Positions 1 through 9,069 are shown, counted from the stretch's first letter. The stretch: 35,957 nt of DNA from Planctomycetota bacterium (GCA_029979005.1 JAPOIJ010000032.1:1-35957); one strand, 5' to 3'. Translations and numbers: made by a program. The notes: generated by a model not told the origin, from the letters alone.

Positions 1-375
1 AAGGCAAAATTTAAAGTCATTGCGTCGGGTTCTACGTTAGCCGACAGTAAAAATGATGGGTGGCGGATTTACACCTTTGCGCGTCATCGCCTGTTTGATG
101 CAATTGGTGAAAATAAGATAAGCGGCGTGATTTATATGTCAGGTGATGTCCATCGCTCTCGCGTATGGACTCATCCAGAAAGTGATCGCGTTGGCTATCC
201 CCTGATTGAGGTCGTATCCTCGGGTGTCGCTAACAGCAAATCATTAAGTTACGCCACGGTTGATTTTGACACCACAATTGAAGATCCATCGGTTCAAGTT
301 CGAATCATCCACGGCGACGGAAAAACTTACGCCGACAAAACATGGAAACTATCTGAGTTAACACCAAAAGAATAG
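1..375 (+). CDS. PhoD-like alkaline phosphatase, C-terminal end (partial)
   Basis: The frame is open from base 1 to a TAG at 373-375, so this is the last 124 residues of a gene that starts outside the window. The visible part has the motif SGDVHRS (residues about 46-52), which matches the late metal-binding Asp/His block of PhoD-type metallophosphatases, followed by the usual beta-rich C-terminal strand region (PLIEVVSSGVANS, then VQVRIIHGDGK). PhoD enzymes are exported phosphodiesterases/phosphomonoesterases that release phosphate. Export cannot be judged because the N-terminus is missing. A second, full-length PhoD-like gene lies at 10350-12647 on the other strand, but the two end differently. 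A short hairpin follows the stop. The family call is fairly secure; the substrate is unknown. Confidence 0.75.
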   Translation, partial: KAKFKVIASGSTLADSKNDGWRIYTFARHRLFDAIGENKISGVIYMSGDVHRSRVWTHPESDRVGYPLIEVVSSGVANSKSLSYATVDFDTTIEDPSVQVRIIHGDGKTYADKTWKLSELTPKE

Positions 376-387
376 TTTGGGATAGCG

Positions 388-408
388 TGGGATTCATCGC
401 GAAGCCCA
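388..408 (+). terminator. Hairpin after the PhoD-like gene, possible terminator
   Basis: TGGGATTC pairs with GAAGCCCA (one mismatch) around a five-base loop, 12 bases after the stop codon. A run of nine or more T lies about 20 bases further on (about 430-440), too far for a textbook intrinsic terminator. Confidence 0.3.
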
Positions 409-573
409 GATAAGTTTGTTTCGATGTGGGATTTTTTTTTGCCCTGTTGTTTCAATAAACTAAGGCAGAAAACCGTCTAATTAGGCTTTTTGTGCTCGTG
501 CGTGTCGACAGCTTTATTACTTTTTTAAGTCAATCCAAACCGGTCGTCCGGTTGAATACAGTTTTTAGAGATT

Positions 574-2175
574 ATGAAGCCACTTTTAATAGTTCTCATT
601 CTTTTGCTTGGTCCGTCGGGAATATTTGCCACGGAACGTCCCAATATTGTTTTTATTCACATGGAAGATATGGGGATTCAAATCCCTGCCTATGGTGACT
701 ATACGGTGGCGACGCCAAATTTGGATCAGTTAGCAGCGGATGGAATTGTGTTTGAAAGGGTGCATGTTTCGGCCGCAAGTTGCGCTTCCTCGCGAGGCAC
801 ATTGTTTAGTGGCCTTTATCCACATCAAAATGGAATTATGGGATTCGTGCAGCAGCATGGGTTTTACTATCGTGATGGGATTCCAACCTTTGTTAAGGAT
901 CTAAAAGCGGCAGGGTATTACACAGGGCTTACTTACAAAAACGGTGTGGAAAGTAGTCATTATAAAACCGCGCCGGTGCCGTTCGATTTTAATCCAAAAT
1001 ACACTGAGAATTGGTTGACGGGTGAGACCGGTAAGAGAGCCATCAAGTCGGAAGGCAAGCCGCCTTTGGTCAGTTATTCGGTGGATAACTTTCAGTATTT
1101 TCTTCAGAACTTAGAAGAGGGGCAGCCGTTCTATTTTCAAGCACAAACGCCCGATACCCATCACATCTGGGATCGTCCTCACTTCATTCGTAATGGTGAT
1201 CCGGGTTGGCCATATCCACCGGTTGATAGCTCGCGGATAAAGATGACACCCGGATGGGGCGAATCACTCATTCCCGAAGGACCACTGCTTAAAAAGGTCA
1301 CGCAATACTATGAAGCAATTCAGCGTGTGGATTGGTATGTCGGACGCATTCTCGCCTTGCTGGAAGAGTATGGGCATGCTGACAATACGCTTGTTGTTTT
1401 TTCATCTGATCACGGTCCATCACATTTGTTGCGAGGCAAAACCACACCGAGAGAATTTGGCTTGCGAGTTCCGTTTATAGTTCGTTGGCCTGGTCAGATA
1501 ACAAATCCAGGAAGGCAATCGAAGGCGTTGGTTTCTTTTGTTGATCTTTACCCGACATTCGTAGATGTTGCAGGCTTGGAAATTCCCAAGCATTTGCCAG
1601 GACATTCGATTAAACCTGTTCTAAAGGGTAAGCAATCAGATCGCAAACATTTGTATTCTGCTTTCGTTGCACATACGACGGGGATCCACCAGTATTGGCC
1701 GAGTCGGACCGTGACTGATGGCCGCTGGAAGCTGGTCCATCATGTTTTGGGAGATGGAAAACGTCGGCGTTATACCGGAAAAAACAAAGCTGTTTTCAGT
1801 TTAAATCAACAAATCGATTCGATGCCTAAGGAATCCCTCGCGCGACAACTTCGACAGTTTAGTGAGGTTCCTCCTGAATTTGAGCTTTTCGATCTAAGAA
1901 ACGATCCCAATGAGCATCACAATTTGATTGGTAATTCTCAGAACGCTGAGGTAGAAGAAAGACTTCGACGACAGTTGACGACGTGGCAGCGGCAGACTTT
2001 GGATCCATTCCTAAACGAGACATTCATAGAGCGGTTTAGCGATGTCTACGAAAAAAACTATCAACGTTGGAAGTCGCTTGGTGGTGATAAAATGAAAGAC
2101 AAAGACGCCCTTGATTTTTCGGAATTCATTCCCGTCTGGGATCCGTCCGATTACCTCGGGAAAAAGGATCATTAA
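574..2175 (+). CDS. Secreted sulfatase, heparan N-sulfatase (SGSH)-like
   Basis: This is a 533-residue type I sulfatase with a signal peptide (residues 1-19, MKPLLIVLILLLGPSGIFA). The formylglycine signature CASSR starts at Cys70 and is followed by GTLFSGLYPHQNG. The HQNG run and the later PFDF and SDHG motifs resemble the N-sulfoglucosamine sulfohydrolase (SGSH) branch of sulfatases; that sub-family call is from memory of motifs, not an alignment. The enzyme should hydrolyse sulfate esters or sulfamates of a polysaccharide outside the cytoplasm after the Cys is converted to formylglycine. The first metal-ligand pair, usually Asp-Asp, reads Glu-Asp here (MEDMG). The next sulfatase starts on the base after its stop codon, so the two are almost certainly co-transcribed. 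The ATG at 574 is chosen because it directly begins the signal peptide. Confidence 0.9.
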   Translation: MKPLLIVLILLLGPSGIFATERPNIVFIHMEDMGIQIPAYGDYTVATPNLDQLAADGIVFERVHVSAASCASSRGTLFSGLYPHQNGIMGFVQQHGFYYRDGIPTFVKDLKAAGYYTGLTYKNGVESSHYKTAPVPFDFNPKYTENWLTGETGKRAIKSEGKPPLVSYSVDNFQYFLQNLEEGQPFYFQAQTPDTHHIWDRPHFIRNGDPGWPYPPVDSSRIKMTPGWGESLIPEGPLLKKVTQYYEAIQRVDWYVGRILALLEEYGHADNTLVVFSSDHGPSHLLRGKTTPREFGLRVPFIVRWPGQITNPGRQSKALVSFVDLYPTFVDVAGLEIPKHLPGHSIKPVLKGKQSDRKHLYSAFVAHTTGIHQYWPSRTVTDGRWKLVHHVLGDGKRRRYTGKNKAVFSLNQQIDSMPKESLARQLRQFSEVPPEFELFDLRNDPNEHHNLIGNSQNAEVEERLRRQLTTWQRQTLDPFLNETFIERFSDVYEKNYQRWKSLGGDKMKDKDALDFSEFIPVWDPSDYLGKKDH

Positions 2176-3627
2176 ATGAATCGAGCGTTGAAAATAGTAT
2201 TTTTTTTCCTCACTTGCCTTAGTTTAATTCAAACAGCGGAGTCGACGTCAGCGGCAGAGCATAAAAATATTCTGTTGATTTGCATTGACGATCTGCGTCC
2301 GGTGATGGGGTGTTATGGGGGTGCTGCCAAGACGCCAAATCTTGATCAACTGGCGAATAGTGCCGCGGTTTTCACAAGACACTATAACCAATGGCCGGTT
2401 TGTGGTCCGTCTCGCGCGTCGATGCTGGGTGGACTCCGACCCGATTCAACTGGAATTTATGAAATTGGTGACTCTTGGGAGATTTCTAAGCGGCCGCAAA
2501 CTCATCCGACGCTGCCGAGATATTTCAAAGATCACGGATATCATACATTGAGTTTCGGGAAAGTTTTTCATGGCAAAGGATTGGGTAAAGGGTACGGTTG
2601 GAGCGAAGAGCCATGGAAGCTGGATTGGACATGTTATGTTGACCACCAATATGCTGGTGGTAAGGAGAAACGCTGGCGTCCTGCGTATGAGATTTACGAC
2701 GGTGCCGATTCCCGACACAACGATTATCAGACCGCAGACAAAGTAATTCAGGCGCTAGTAGATAATAAATCGAAGCCGTTCTTCATCGCGGGGGGATTCT
2801 ATAAACCACACCTACCTTTTGTCGCTCCACGTAAGTATTGGGATCTGTATTCGGATAGCGAAATCGCGCTTATCGGTCCGGGAAGCATTCCACTCGGTTC
2901 GGCGAACTTTATGTACGAATGGTCCGAGATTGCGTCTTACGGTGCCCCTGGTAAGACCTTGCTATTTGAAAATGACAACATCGATATCGAAGACGCTCGC
3001 GATATGATTCATGCATACTATGCTTGTGTGAGTTTTATTGACGCCCAGATAGGACGAATTCTTAAAGCACTTGACGAAAACAAACTTGCCGGAAATACAG
3101 CCGTTGTTATTTGGAGTGATCACGGATTTCATCTTGGCGATCAAGGACGCTGGGCCAAGCATACTCAGTTTGAACAGGCAATGCGGTGCCCTTTGATTGT
3201 TCGTTTGCCCGGTTGTCATACGGTTTTAAACTCCACTGACGCAATGGTTGAATCTGTTGACATCTATCCAACGCTCTGCGAATTTGCCGGACTAAGAATC
3301 CCGACGTTTCTCGATGGAGAGAGCTTTTTTCCAGTTCTCGCGGGAACGTCCAATGGAAAACCTGCGGCTTTTAGTCAGATTCGCCCAGTGAATAAAAAGG
3401 AACGGAATGTTATGGCTTATTCGGTCCGTACACAAAACTTTCGTTATGTTGAATGGCGTGAACCAGACAATAGAAACGCAATAATCTGGGAAGAACTCTA
3501 TGACTACCGCAATGTTCTTGGCGAAACGAATAGCGTCGTCAAAAACCCCGAATACATTGATGTCTTGAAACGCCATAAGGAACTGGTTTCAAAGAATTAC
3601 CCGAGTCTTTCCGCTTCCAAAAACTAA
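2176..3627 (+). CDS. Secreted sulfatase, iduronate-2-sulfatase-like
   Basis: This is a 483-residue type I sulfatase. A signal peptide spans residues 1-27, and the catalytic signature CGPSR starts at Cys76 followed by ASMLGGLRPDSTG. The N-terminal metal pair is intact (CIDDLRP), and the late block is WSDHGFHLGDQGRW. The order and wording of these motifs are those of the iduronate-2-sulfatase-like group that is greatly expanded in planctomycetes. The start codon abuts the stop of the upstream SGSH-like sulfatase with no spacer, which points to translational coupling and possibly two desulfation steps on one glycan. The real substrate cannot be read from sequence; glycosaminoglycan-like or algal sulfated polysaccharides are both possible. 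The mature enzyme needs a formylglycine-generating enzyme, which is not encoded in this window. Confidence 0.92.
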   Translation: MNRALKIVFFFLTCLSLIQTAESTSAAEHKNILLICIDDLRPVMGCYGGAAKTPNLDQLANSAAVFTRHYNQWPVCGPSRASMLGGLRPDSTGIYEIGDSWEISKRPQTHPTLPRYFKDHGYHTLSFGKVFHGKGLGKGYGWSEEPWKLDWTCYVDHQYAGGKEKRWRPAYEIYDGADSRHNDYQTADKVIQALVDNKSKPFFIAGGFYKPHLPFVAPRKYWDLYSDSEIALIGPGSIPLGSANFMYEWSEIASYGAPGKTLLFENDNIDIEDARDMIHAYYACVSFIDAQIGRILKALDENKLAGNTAVVIWSDHGFHLGDQGRWAKHTQFEQAMRCPLIVRLPGCHTVLNSTDAMVESVDIYPTLCEFAGLRIPTFLDGESFFPVLAGTSNGKPAAFSQIRPVNKKERNVMAYSVRTQNFRYVEWREPDNRNAIIWEELYDYRNVLGETNSVVKNPEYIDVLKRHKELVSKNYPSLSASKN

Positions 3628-3890
3628 ATGCCCGCAACTTTGATTTTTCTCATTGATTGCCACCCAAATTGGCTGTGGTGACATCTTGGCCTGCGATTAG
3701 GTAATTATCTTGGAATCCAACGGCAATGATCGATATCAATACTAGTCAGATTAAGTAAGACAACTAAATCGGTAGCAAGTAGCGAGCTTTTGTTAACGTG
3801 CTTTGGTATCGGTCGATTTTCATCTTGTGGTCTGATTCGATTGAGGATTAGAATCCCTCAGGTCGAAATTTTACCGTTCGTCGGGAAATT

Positions 3891-4643
3891 ATGGTTAGCA
3901 AGATCGAGACATTAGTTATTCATTTGGCGCGAGCTGAAGGGCGTCGCTCGCAGGTAGAGAGACTTTTGGGGGGAACGCCCTACCCTGCCCGGATAGTGGA
4001 TGCGGTTGATGGAACATTGGTACCAAAGGCTGAGCGAGACGCGACCACTTCGGTTAAACCGCTGTTTTCCCCGGCATATCCGTTTCCAATAGGGCCTGGT
4101 GAATACGGATGTTTTCAAAGCCACCGAAAAGCGTGGAAGATGATTTTGGACGAGGGGTTAGACGCCGCGTTAATTTTAGAAGATGACGTTGCGTTGACGC
4201 CTGTGTTTGCCGAGACCGTAGCGTTTGCTGCGGAAGAAGTAAGGGCTTACGGATATGTTCAGTTTCAAACCCGAAGAGTGGATGCATCCGAAGTGGTTGC
4301 CCGATCAGGCAAGTCATTTATTGTCCAACCGCGTGTGACACCATTGAGGACATCTGCCCAGATTGTGAGTCGTGCGGCCGCCGAAACCTTATTGTTTAAG
4401 ACGCAGATGATTGATCGTCCCGTGGATGCATTTTTGCAATCTCATTGGCACACCGGCTTGCATGTTACCAGCATTGTGCCGGCGGGTGTGGAAGATCGAA
4501 CGAAAGAAACGGGTGGGAGCACCATCTCGTCCAAGCGGAGTATTTGGAAAAAGGTGAAACGTGAATTCAAACGAGAATTTTTACGAGGTCGTTATCGAAG
4601 AGCCGTTAATCGATTAAGCAATTCTCAGATATCGAACCCATGA
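3891..4643 (+). CDS. Glycosyltransferase family 25 (LPS biosynthesis-type)
   Basis: This 250-residue protein has the hallmarks of GT25, the family of LPS beta-galactosyltransferases and related enzymes. The N-terminal IETLVIHLARAEGRR matches the 'INL..R..R' opening, the middle block GEYGCFQSHRKAWKMI matches the typical 'G..GC..SH...W' motif, and ALILEDDVAL carries the acidic EDD that binds metal and nucleotide-sugar. No signal peptide is present, fitting a cytoplasmic enzyme acting on a lipid-linked or surface glycan. The C-terminus is strongly basic (WKKVKREFKREFLRGRYRR), which may help membrane association. It stands 263 bases downstream of the sulfatase pair and is convergent with the CobW gene, the two stops being only 8 bases apart. 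The donor and acceptor sugars are unknown. Confidence 0.85.
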   Translation: MVSKIETLVIHLARAEGRRSQVERLLGGTPYPARIVDAVDGTLVPKAERDATTSVKPLFSPAYPFPIGPGEYGCFQSHRKAWKMILDEGLDAALILEDDVALTPVFAETVAFAAEEVRAYGYVQFQTRRVDASEVVARSGKSFIVQPRVTPLRTSAQIVSRAAAETLLFKTQMIDRPVDAFLQSHWHTGLHVTSIVPAGVEDRTKETGGSTISSKRSIWKKVKREFKREFLRGRYRRAVNRLSNSQISNP

Positions 4644-4651
4644 ATGGTTTG

Positions 4652-5911
4652 CTAATCTTCTGTCGTGTACTCGTCCGACGGATAATCAGCTTCGACTTCG
4701 ATGGGTGGCATGGGATCCTGGAAAAACTCCCAAGACGCGGGGCCAAGTGCATATTCCTCGTCGGTCAGCAGGCATGATTCGAGTACGCGAGTTACGTGTT
4801 GCTGGTCCAGGTTTTGGCCGATGAAGACCAGTTCCTGTTGTCGATCACCATACTCGTGGATCATTCGGGCCTCGATTTCTGCGAGGACGTCCTCTTCATC
4901 GGGCCAAGAATCGTCTGGTGCCGACGCCCACCAAAAACCGGCAGGATCGAGTAGTACGGAACAACCAGCTTGAGACCAGTTGTAGGCCCAGTCGTGTCGG
5001 GACGCAATCCACGCGATTCCCTTGCTCCTTAACACGCCTTTAAACAAGCCTCCTTCCATGTCGTCTCCAACCGCATCCCATATGCGTTGAGGATGAAATG
5101 GACGATTGCTGCGAAACAGAAAGTTGGAGATGCCATATTCGTCGGTTTCAGCTTCCTCTTCGCCTCGTGGAATGGCAAGCCATTCGGACGATAATTCTTT
5201 CGCCGCTTCCATCTTAAATTTACCGGTACCAAGAATACTGTCTAGAGAAACGCGACTCTTGCTAGTTTCGATGACGGTGGCGGAACTGTTGAGTTGGCTA
5301 ATGATCTTCCTAACCAAGCCAATTTGTTCCTTGGTTACCAAGTCGGTTTTATTAATGATAATAACATTGGCAAATTCAACCTGATCGACCAACAAATCAA
5401 CGATGTTTCGATCGTCTTCTTCGTTAAGTGCCATATTCCGATCTAACAAATCATCCCAAGAACCAAAGTCCTTTAAGAAGTTGGCTGCGTCAACCACCGT
5501 GACCATCGTATCAAGTTCGGCAACGTCAGATAAACTTTCACCGTCCTCATCTTCAAAGGTAAAAGTTTCGGCTACGGGCATTGGCTCACTGATTCCGGTG
5601 GATTCCACCAGTAAGTAGTCAAACCGATTTTCCTGTGCCAGTTTCTTTACTTCCAATAACAAATCTTCACGGAGAGTGCAGCAAATGCACCCGTTCGACA
5701 TCTCAACGAGCTGTTCTTCCGTTCTTGAAAGTTGGGCGTTCCCATCGCGAATGAGCGCCGCGTCGATATTTACTTCACTCATGTCATTGACGATGACCGC
5801 AACTTTAAGCCCGTCTCGATTAGATAAGATGTGATTTAGAAGGGTAGTTTTTCCAGCGCCGAGAAAACCGCTAAGAACCGTTACAGGGAGCTTTTTTATA
5901 TTCGCTTGCAT
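4652..5911 (-). CDS. CobW/ZNG1-family GTPase metallochaperone
   Basis: This 419-residue P-loop GTPase of the CobW/COG0523 family carries Walker [10 protein letters not shown] at residues 15-23, the metal-binding CICC motif (Cys75, Cys77, Cys78), the ESTG switch at 103-106 and the guanine-specificity NKTD at 187-190. A CobW C-terminal domain follows (about 245-400), opening with [13 protein letters not shown] and ending in a very acidic tail. COG0523 proteins deliver metals such as zinc, or load cobalt or nickel enzymes, using GTP hydrolysis. No cobalamin or nitrile-hydratase genes lie nearby, so a zinc role is the simplest guess, not proof. The ATG at 5911 is preferred to a TTG one codon upstream. 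A perfect inverted repeat 59 bases upstream could be its operator. Confidence 0.93.
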   Translation of the reverse strand: MQANIKKLPVTVLSGFLGAGKTTLLNHILSNRDGLKVAVIVNDMSEVNIDAALIRDGNAQLSRTEEQLVEMSNGCICCTLREDLLLEVKKLAQENRFDYLLVESTGISEPMPVAETFTFEDEDGESLSDVAELDTMVTVVDAANFLKDFGSWDDLLDRNMALNEEDDRNIVDLLVDQVEFANVIIINKTDLVTKEQIGLVRKIISQLNSSATVIETSKSRVSLDSILGTGKFKMEAAKELSSEWLAIPRGEEEAETDEYGISNFLFRSNRPFHPQRIWDAVGDDMEGGLFKGVLRSKGIAWIASRHDWAYNWSQAGCSVLLDPAGFWWASAPDDSWPDEEDVLAEIEARMIHEYGDRQQELVFIGQNLDQQHVTRVLESCLLTDEEYALGPASWEFFQDPMPPIEVEADYPSDEYTTED

Positions 5912-5969
5912 CAAAATTCTCGTGAATGTTCGTCCGTCAATAGTAATTTAAATGGAAATCTTACTTCCA

Positions 5970-5992
5970 ATGCACATGAATTGCAAGTGCAT
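5970..5992. promoter_or_regulatory. Inverted repeat upstream of the CobW gene, candidate operator
   Basis: ATGCAC (5970-5975) and GTGCAT (5987-5992) are perfect inverted arms around an 11-base AT-rich centre. The site is in the divergent spacer between the CobW gene and the third sulfatase, 59 bases from the CobW start. Dyads of about this size are typical of Fur/Zur regulators, which often control COG0523 genes, but the bases do not match a Zur consensus I know. Confidence 0.3.
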
Positions 5993-6057
5993 AACGATGC
6001 TGGATGAGATTGTCGCAGCAGTTGAGTTAGTGCGAGTAGGGTCTTAGTTTTTATTGC

Positions 6058-6104
6058 ATTCGAATCTGATATACTTGCCCTTAACGGAAGGGCTAAATTC
6101 GAAT
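6058..6104. promoter_or_regulatory. Paired ATTCGAAT palindromes flanking a hairpin and a -10-like box
   Basis: The palindrome ATTCGAAT occurs at 6058-6065 and again at 6097-6104. Between them lie TATACT (6070-6075, -10-like) and a perfect six-base-pair hairpin GCCCTT/AAGGGC (6077-6093, five-base loop). The block ends 31 bases before the sulfatase start at 6136. This looks like a control region for the sulfatase pair, but no known regulator motif is recognised. Confidence 0.3.
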
Positions 6105-6135
6105 TCTCACATAAACCGAATCCATACTGATATCG

Positions 6136-7581
6136 ATGAAATCACGATCTAAATACTTGTACCTGCTGTGGGTGGCAGTCGTACTGGCTTGTTTCCAAAT
6201 AAAAGCAGCGGTTTCGCAGGATGTTGGGCGTCCCAACGTCCTTTTTATTGCAGTTGACGATCTAAATGATTGGGTTGGATACTTGGGGGGGCATCCGCAG
6301 GGTTACACTCCAAACATCGACACCCTTGCTAAAGAGGGGGTTGCCTTCACTCACGCCTATTGCCCTGCTCCGGTATGCGGTCCTTCGCGAACGGCGTTGA
6401 TGTATGGAATCTTTCCGCACCGGAGTGGTTCGTACGGCCACGATGAAATTTACAATGCCGGTAAAATCATTCCTCCAGATCAGCTTCCGCTAAATTTGGT
6501 ATTTCAGAACAGTGGTTATTACACCGCAGGTTGTGGCAAGATTTTTCATTATCCCGAGAAGAGAGGTTGGGACGAGTACAGACGACAGATTCGTGGCGTA
6601 GCGGCGAAAACGAAAGATAATCTTGGTAAGGGAATACAACTTGGTTTTGGCGTTCTCGATACTGATAACGACAGCGATACGGGAGACGGCAAGCTGGCGG
6701 ATTGGGCAATTGAACAGTTGCAGCGTCGACACGAGAAGCCGTTTTTTGTCGCGATTGGATTGCACAAACCGCATCTTCCGTGGGACGCTCCAAAAAAGTA
6801 TTTTGACAGGTTAGATCTGAAAACAATCCAGCTTCCCAAGGTACAGCAAGATGATTTAGCGGACTTGCCTGAAGCGGGAAAACTCTTTGCGAGAGCCAAA
6901 GTTGGATTCAGCCGTGTAGATGATCATCAGGCTATTGCCGGAGTCGATGGAGCCTGGGAAAAGCTGGTAAGAGCCTACCTAGCTACCAGTACGTTTGCCG
7001 ACGCAAATGTCGGACGTGTTTTGGATGCCCTGAAGGAAAGTGAATACTCGAATAACACCATCGTTGTACTCTGGGGTGACCACGGTTGGCATCTGGGGGA
7101 AAAACAACATTGGCGAAAAATGTCACTCTGGGAACGGGGGACGAGGACGCCGTTCATTATCAAAGCCCCAGCGGCGAAGGCCAATGGTAAACGTATTAAA
7201 GTGCCGGTTAGTTTGCAGGATATTTTTCCAACGCTTGTCGATTTGTGTGAATTAGAGGTTGAGCAACAACTAGACGGAAACAGTCTGGTTCCATTGTTGA
7301 TGGATTCTGAGTCGGACTGGGATGAGCCTGTATTGATTTCCCATGGTCCGGGTAATTTTGCTGTTCGAAAAGGGAGTTGGCGGTTGATTCATTATGCTGA
7401 CGGAAGCGAGGAGCTTTACAATGTCGAGACAGATCCGGGAGAGTTTTCGAATCTTGCCAACCATCCTGCTTTCGAAGTCACACGTAAGGAACTGCAAGAG
7501 CATGTGCCTCGGAACTGGCGTTATGTAATGGGAAAGCGTTTTAAGAATTTTGGGAGCGCATTCGCTAAGCCACAGCAATAA
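6136..7581 (+). CDS. Secreted sulfatase, iduronate-2-sulfatase-like
   Basis: This 481-residue protein has a signal peptide (about residues 1-28, ending KAAVSQ) and a type I sulfatase fold. The metal pair is in FIAVDDLNDWVGYLGGHPQG, the catalytic signature CGPSR starts at Cys81, KPHLPW is a typical substrate-pocket motif, and the late WGDHGWHLGEKQHWRK supplies metal and sulfate ligands. It belongs with the iduronate-sulfatase-like group and has its usual length. Its stop is 26 bases before the next sulfatase, so the two probably form an operon driven from the divergent spacer shared with the CobW gene. Its target is probably a sulfated glycan degraded outside the cytoplasm; the exact linkage is not predictable. 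Activation needs formylglycine formation at Cys81. Confidence 0.92.
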   Translation: MKSRSKYLYLLWVAVVLACFQIKAAVSQDVGRPNVLFIAVDDLNDWVGYLGGHPQGYTPNIDTLAKEGVAFTHAYCPAPVCGPSRTALMYGIFPHRSGSYGHDEIYNAGKIIPPDQLPLNLVFQNSGYYTAGCGKIFHYPEKRGWDEYRRQIRGVAAKTKDNLGKGIQLGFGVLDTDNDSDTGDGKLADWAIEQLQRRHEKPFFVAIGLHKPHLPWDAPKKYFDRLDLKTIQLPKVQQDDLADLPEAGKLFARAKVGFSRVDDHQAIAGVDGAWEKLVRAYLATSTFADANVGRVLDALKESEYSNNTIVVLWGDHGWHLGEKQHWRKMSLWERGTRTPFIIKAPAAKANGKRIKVPVSLQDIFPTLVDLCELEVEQQLDGNSLVPLLMDSESDWDEPVLISHGPGNFAVRKGSWRLIHYADGSEELYNVETDPGEFSNLANHPAFEVTRKELQEHVPRNWRYVMGKRFKNFGSAFAKPQQ

Positions 7582-7607
7582 TACACTTTCAACGATTGAA
7601 TGAAGTC

Positions 7608-8996
7608 ATGAAACGAATTCTGCTTATTTTTCTCTTGGCGGGTGCCAGTTCACTCCAGGCCCAGACGAATCGCTACAACGTACTATTTATCGCGGTTGAT
7701 GATTTGCGTCCGGAATTGGGTTGCTACGGGGCGGGATACGCGCAGACACCGAACATGGATAAGCTCGCTCGTTCAGGTATGTTGTTCAATAGGCATTATG
7801 TGCAGGTTGCTACCTGCCACAGCTCCCGTCTTTCAATGCTGACCGGTCGAAGTCCCGGCGCAGGCAAGCAGAAATCAGCGGAAGGTGCGCGGTTTATGCC
7901 TGAGCTTTTTCGCCAGAGCGGTTATCACACGACTTGTATTGGAAAGATCTCGCATTCTCCCGATGGTCGAAAATTCCAATACAGCGGTGAAGGGGATGGC
8001 AAAATGGAACTTCCCAATGCCTGGGACTCGTTGCCTACTCCGTTCGGACCATGGAAGCGTGGATGGGGGGCATTTTTTGCGTATGCCGATGGGAAACACC
8101 GTGAAGATGGGCAGGGGCACAGGGACTTGATGCAATTTACGGCGGAAAAAGATATAGATCTGCCGGACGGCTTGATGGCGAATACCGCGGTGGAGACGTT
8201 GCAAAAATATAAAGCCAGCGGTCAGCGTTTTTTTTTGGGACTAGGATTTTTTAAGCCGCACTTGCCCTTCGTTGCACCCAAGCAAGACTGGGAGGCTTTT
8301 TCGAATGTGAAAATACCACAGCCGCAACCGGGGAAAATAGAATCAGAATTTTGGCACAAAAGCGGGGAATTCTATAAGTACAAAGCAACGCATGAAAAAA
8401 AACGTCCTCTTTCGCTAGAGGCGACGCAACAATCACGACGTGCCTATCTTGCTTGTGTTCGCTATACCGATCGGCAAGTCGGTAAGGTGCTTAATGCATT
8501 AAGGGAGTTGGAACTGGAGCAGGAAACGGTCGTAATTCTCTGGGGGGATCACGGTTGGCATCTCGGAGAGCAAGAAATTTGGGGCAAACACTCCCCGTTT
8601 GAAAGAGCCAATCGAAGTGTACTGATGATCAGAATCCCCGGCATGGAAACTGCCGGCATGAAAACCGATGCGGTTGTGGAGTCACTCGATCTATTTCCGA
8701 CGTTGATTGAACTTTGCAACCCGTCGTTTAGGAAAACTAAAAACCAACTCGATGGTGACAGCCTCGTTTCGTTGCTTCGAACCGGAATTGGCAATCAGAA
8801 TGATGTAGCGATCAGCTATTGGAATAACGCAATCTCGGTTCGCGATCAGACTCACCGTTTGATATACAATAAGAAAACTAGAAAATCAAAACTCTACGAT
8901 TTATCGACCGACTTGGATAACTCTCATGATATCGCCATAGAATTTCCGAAACTTGTGAGTCGATTGGTGCGTGCGATTCCGGAAACCGCGAAATAA
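7608..8996 (+). CDS. Secreted sulfatase, iduronate-2-sulfatase-like
   Basis: This is a 462-residue type I sulfatase. I start it at ATG 7608 because that begins the signal peptide directly (MKRILLIFLLAGASSLQAQ); an in-frame TTG four codons earlier is less likely. The metal pair is in FIAVDDLRPELGCYG, and the catalytic signature is CHSSR from Cys70 (Ser in place of the commoner Pro at the third position, which is allowed). Further motifs are KPHLPFVAPK and WGDHGWHLGEQEIWGK. It pairs with the sulfatase just upstream as a probable operon, and its closest resemblance is to the iduronate-sulfatase-like group. A long perfect inverted repeat follows the stop and separates it from the convergent hydrolase gene. 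Substrate unknown. Confidence 0.92.
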   Translation: MKRILLIFLLAGASSLQAQTNRYNVLFIAVDDLRPELGCYGAGYAQTPNMDKLARSGMLFNRHYVQVATCHSSRLSMLTGRSPGAGKQKSAEGARFMPELFRQSGYHTTCIGKISHSPDGRKFQYSGEGDGKMELPNAWDSLPTPFGPWKRGWGAFFAYADGKHREDGQGHRDLMQFTAEKDIDLPDGLMANTAVETLQKYKASGQRFFLGLGFFKPHLPFVAPKQDWEAFSNVKIPQPQPGKIESEFWHKSGEFYKYKATHEKKRPLSLEATQQSRRAYLACVRYTDRQVGKVLNALRELELEQETVVILWGDHGWHLGEQEIWGKHSPFERANRSVLMIRIPGMETAGMKTDAVVESLDLFPTLIELCNPSFRKTKNQLDGDSLVSLLRTGIGNQNDVAISYWNNAISVRDQTHRLIYNKKTRKSKLYDLSTDLDNSHDIAIEFPKLVSRLVRAIPETAK

Positions 8997-9029
8997 CAAA
9001 TGCCGGGTAACGAGTGAGGGATTTGTTGA

Positions 9030-9069
9030 AATTCGTCCATTCTTACTAGAAGGTTTGAATGGACGAATT
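9030..9069. terminator. 13-base-pair perfect inverted repeat between convergent genes
   Basis: AATTCGTCCATTC (9030-9042) and GAATGGACGAATT (9057-9069) are perfect arms around a 14-base loop. The repeat lies between the stop codons of the sulfatase (8996) and the convergent hydrolase (9117), where a two-way terminator is expected. No T-run follows on either strand, so termination may be non-canonical. Confidence 0.55.
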
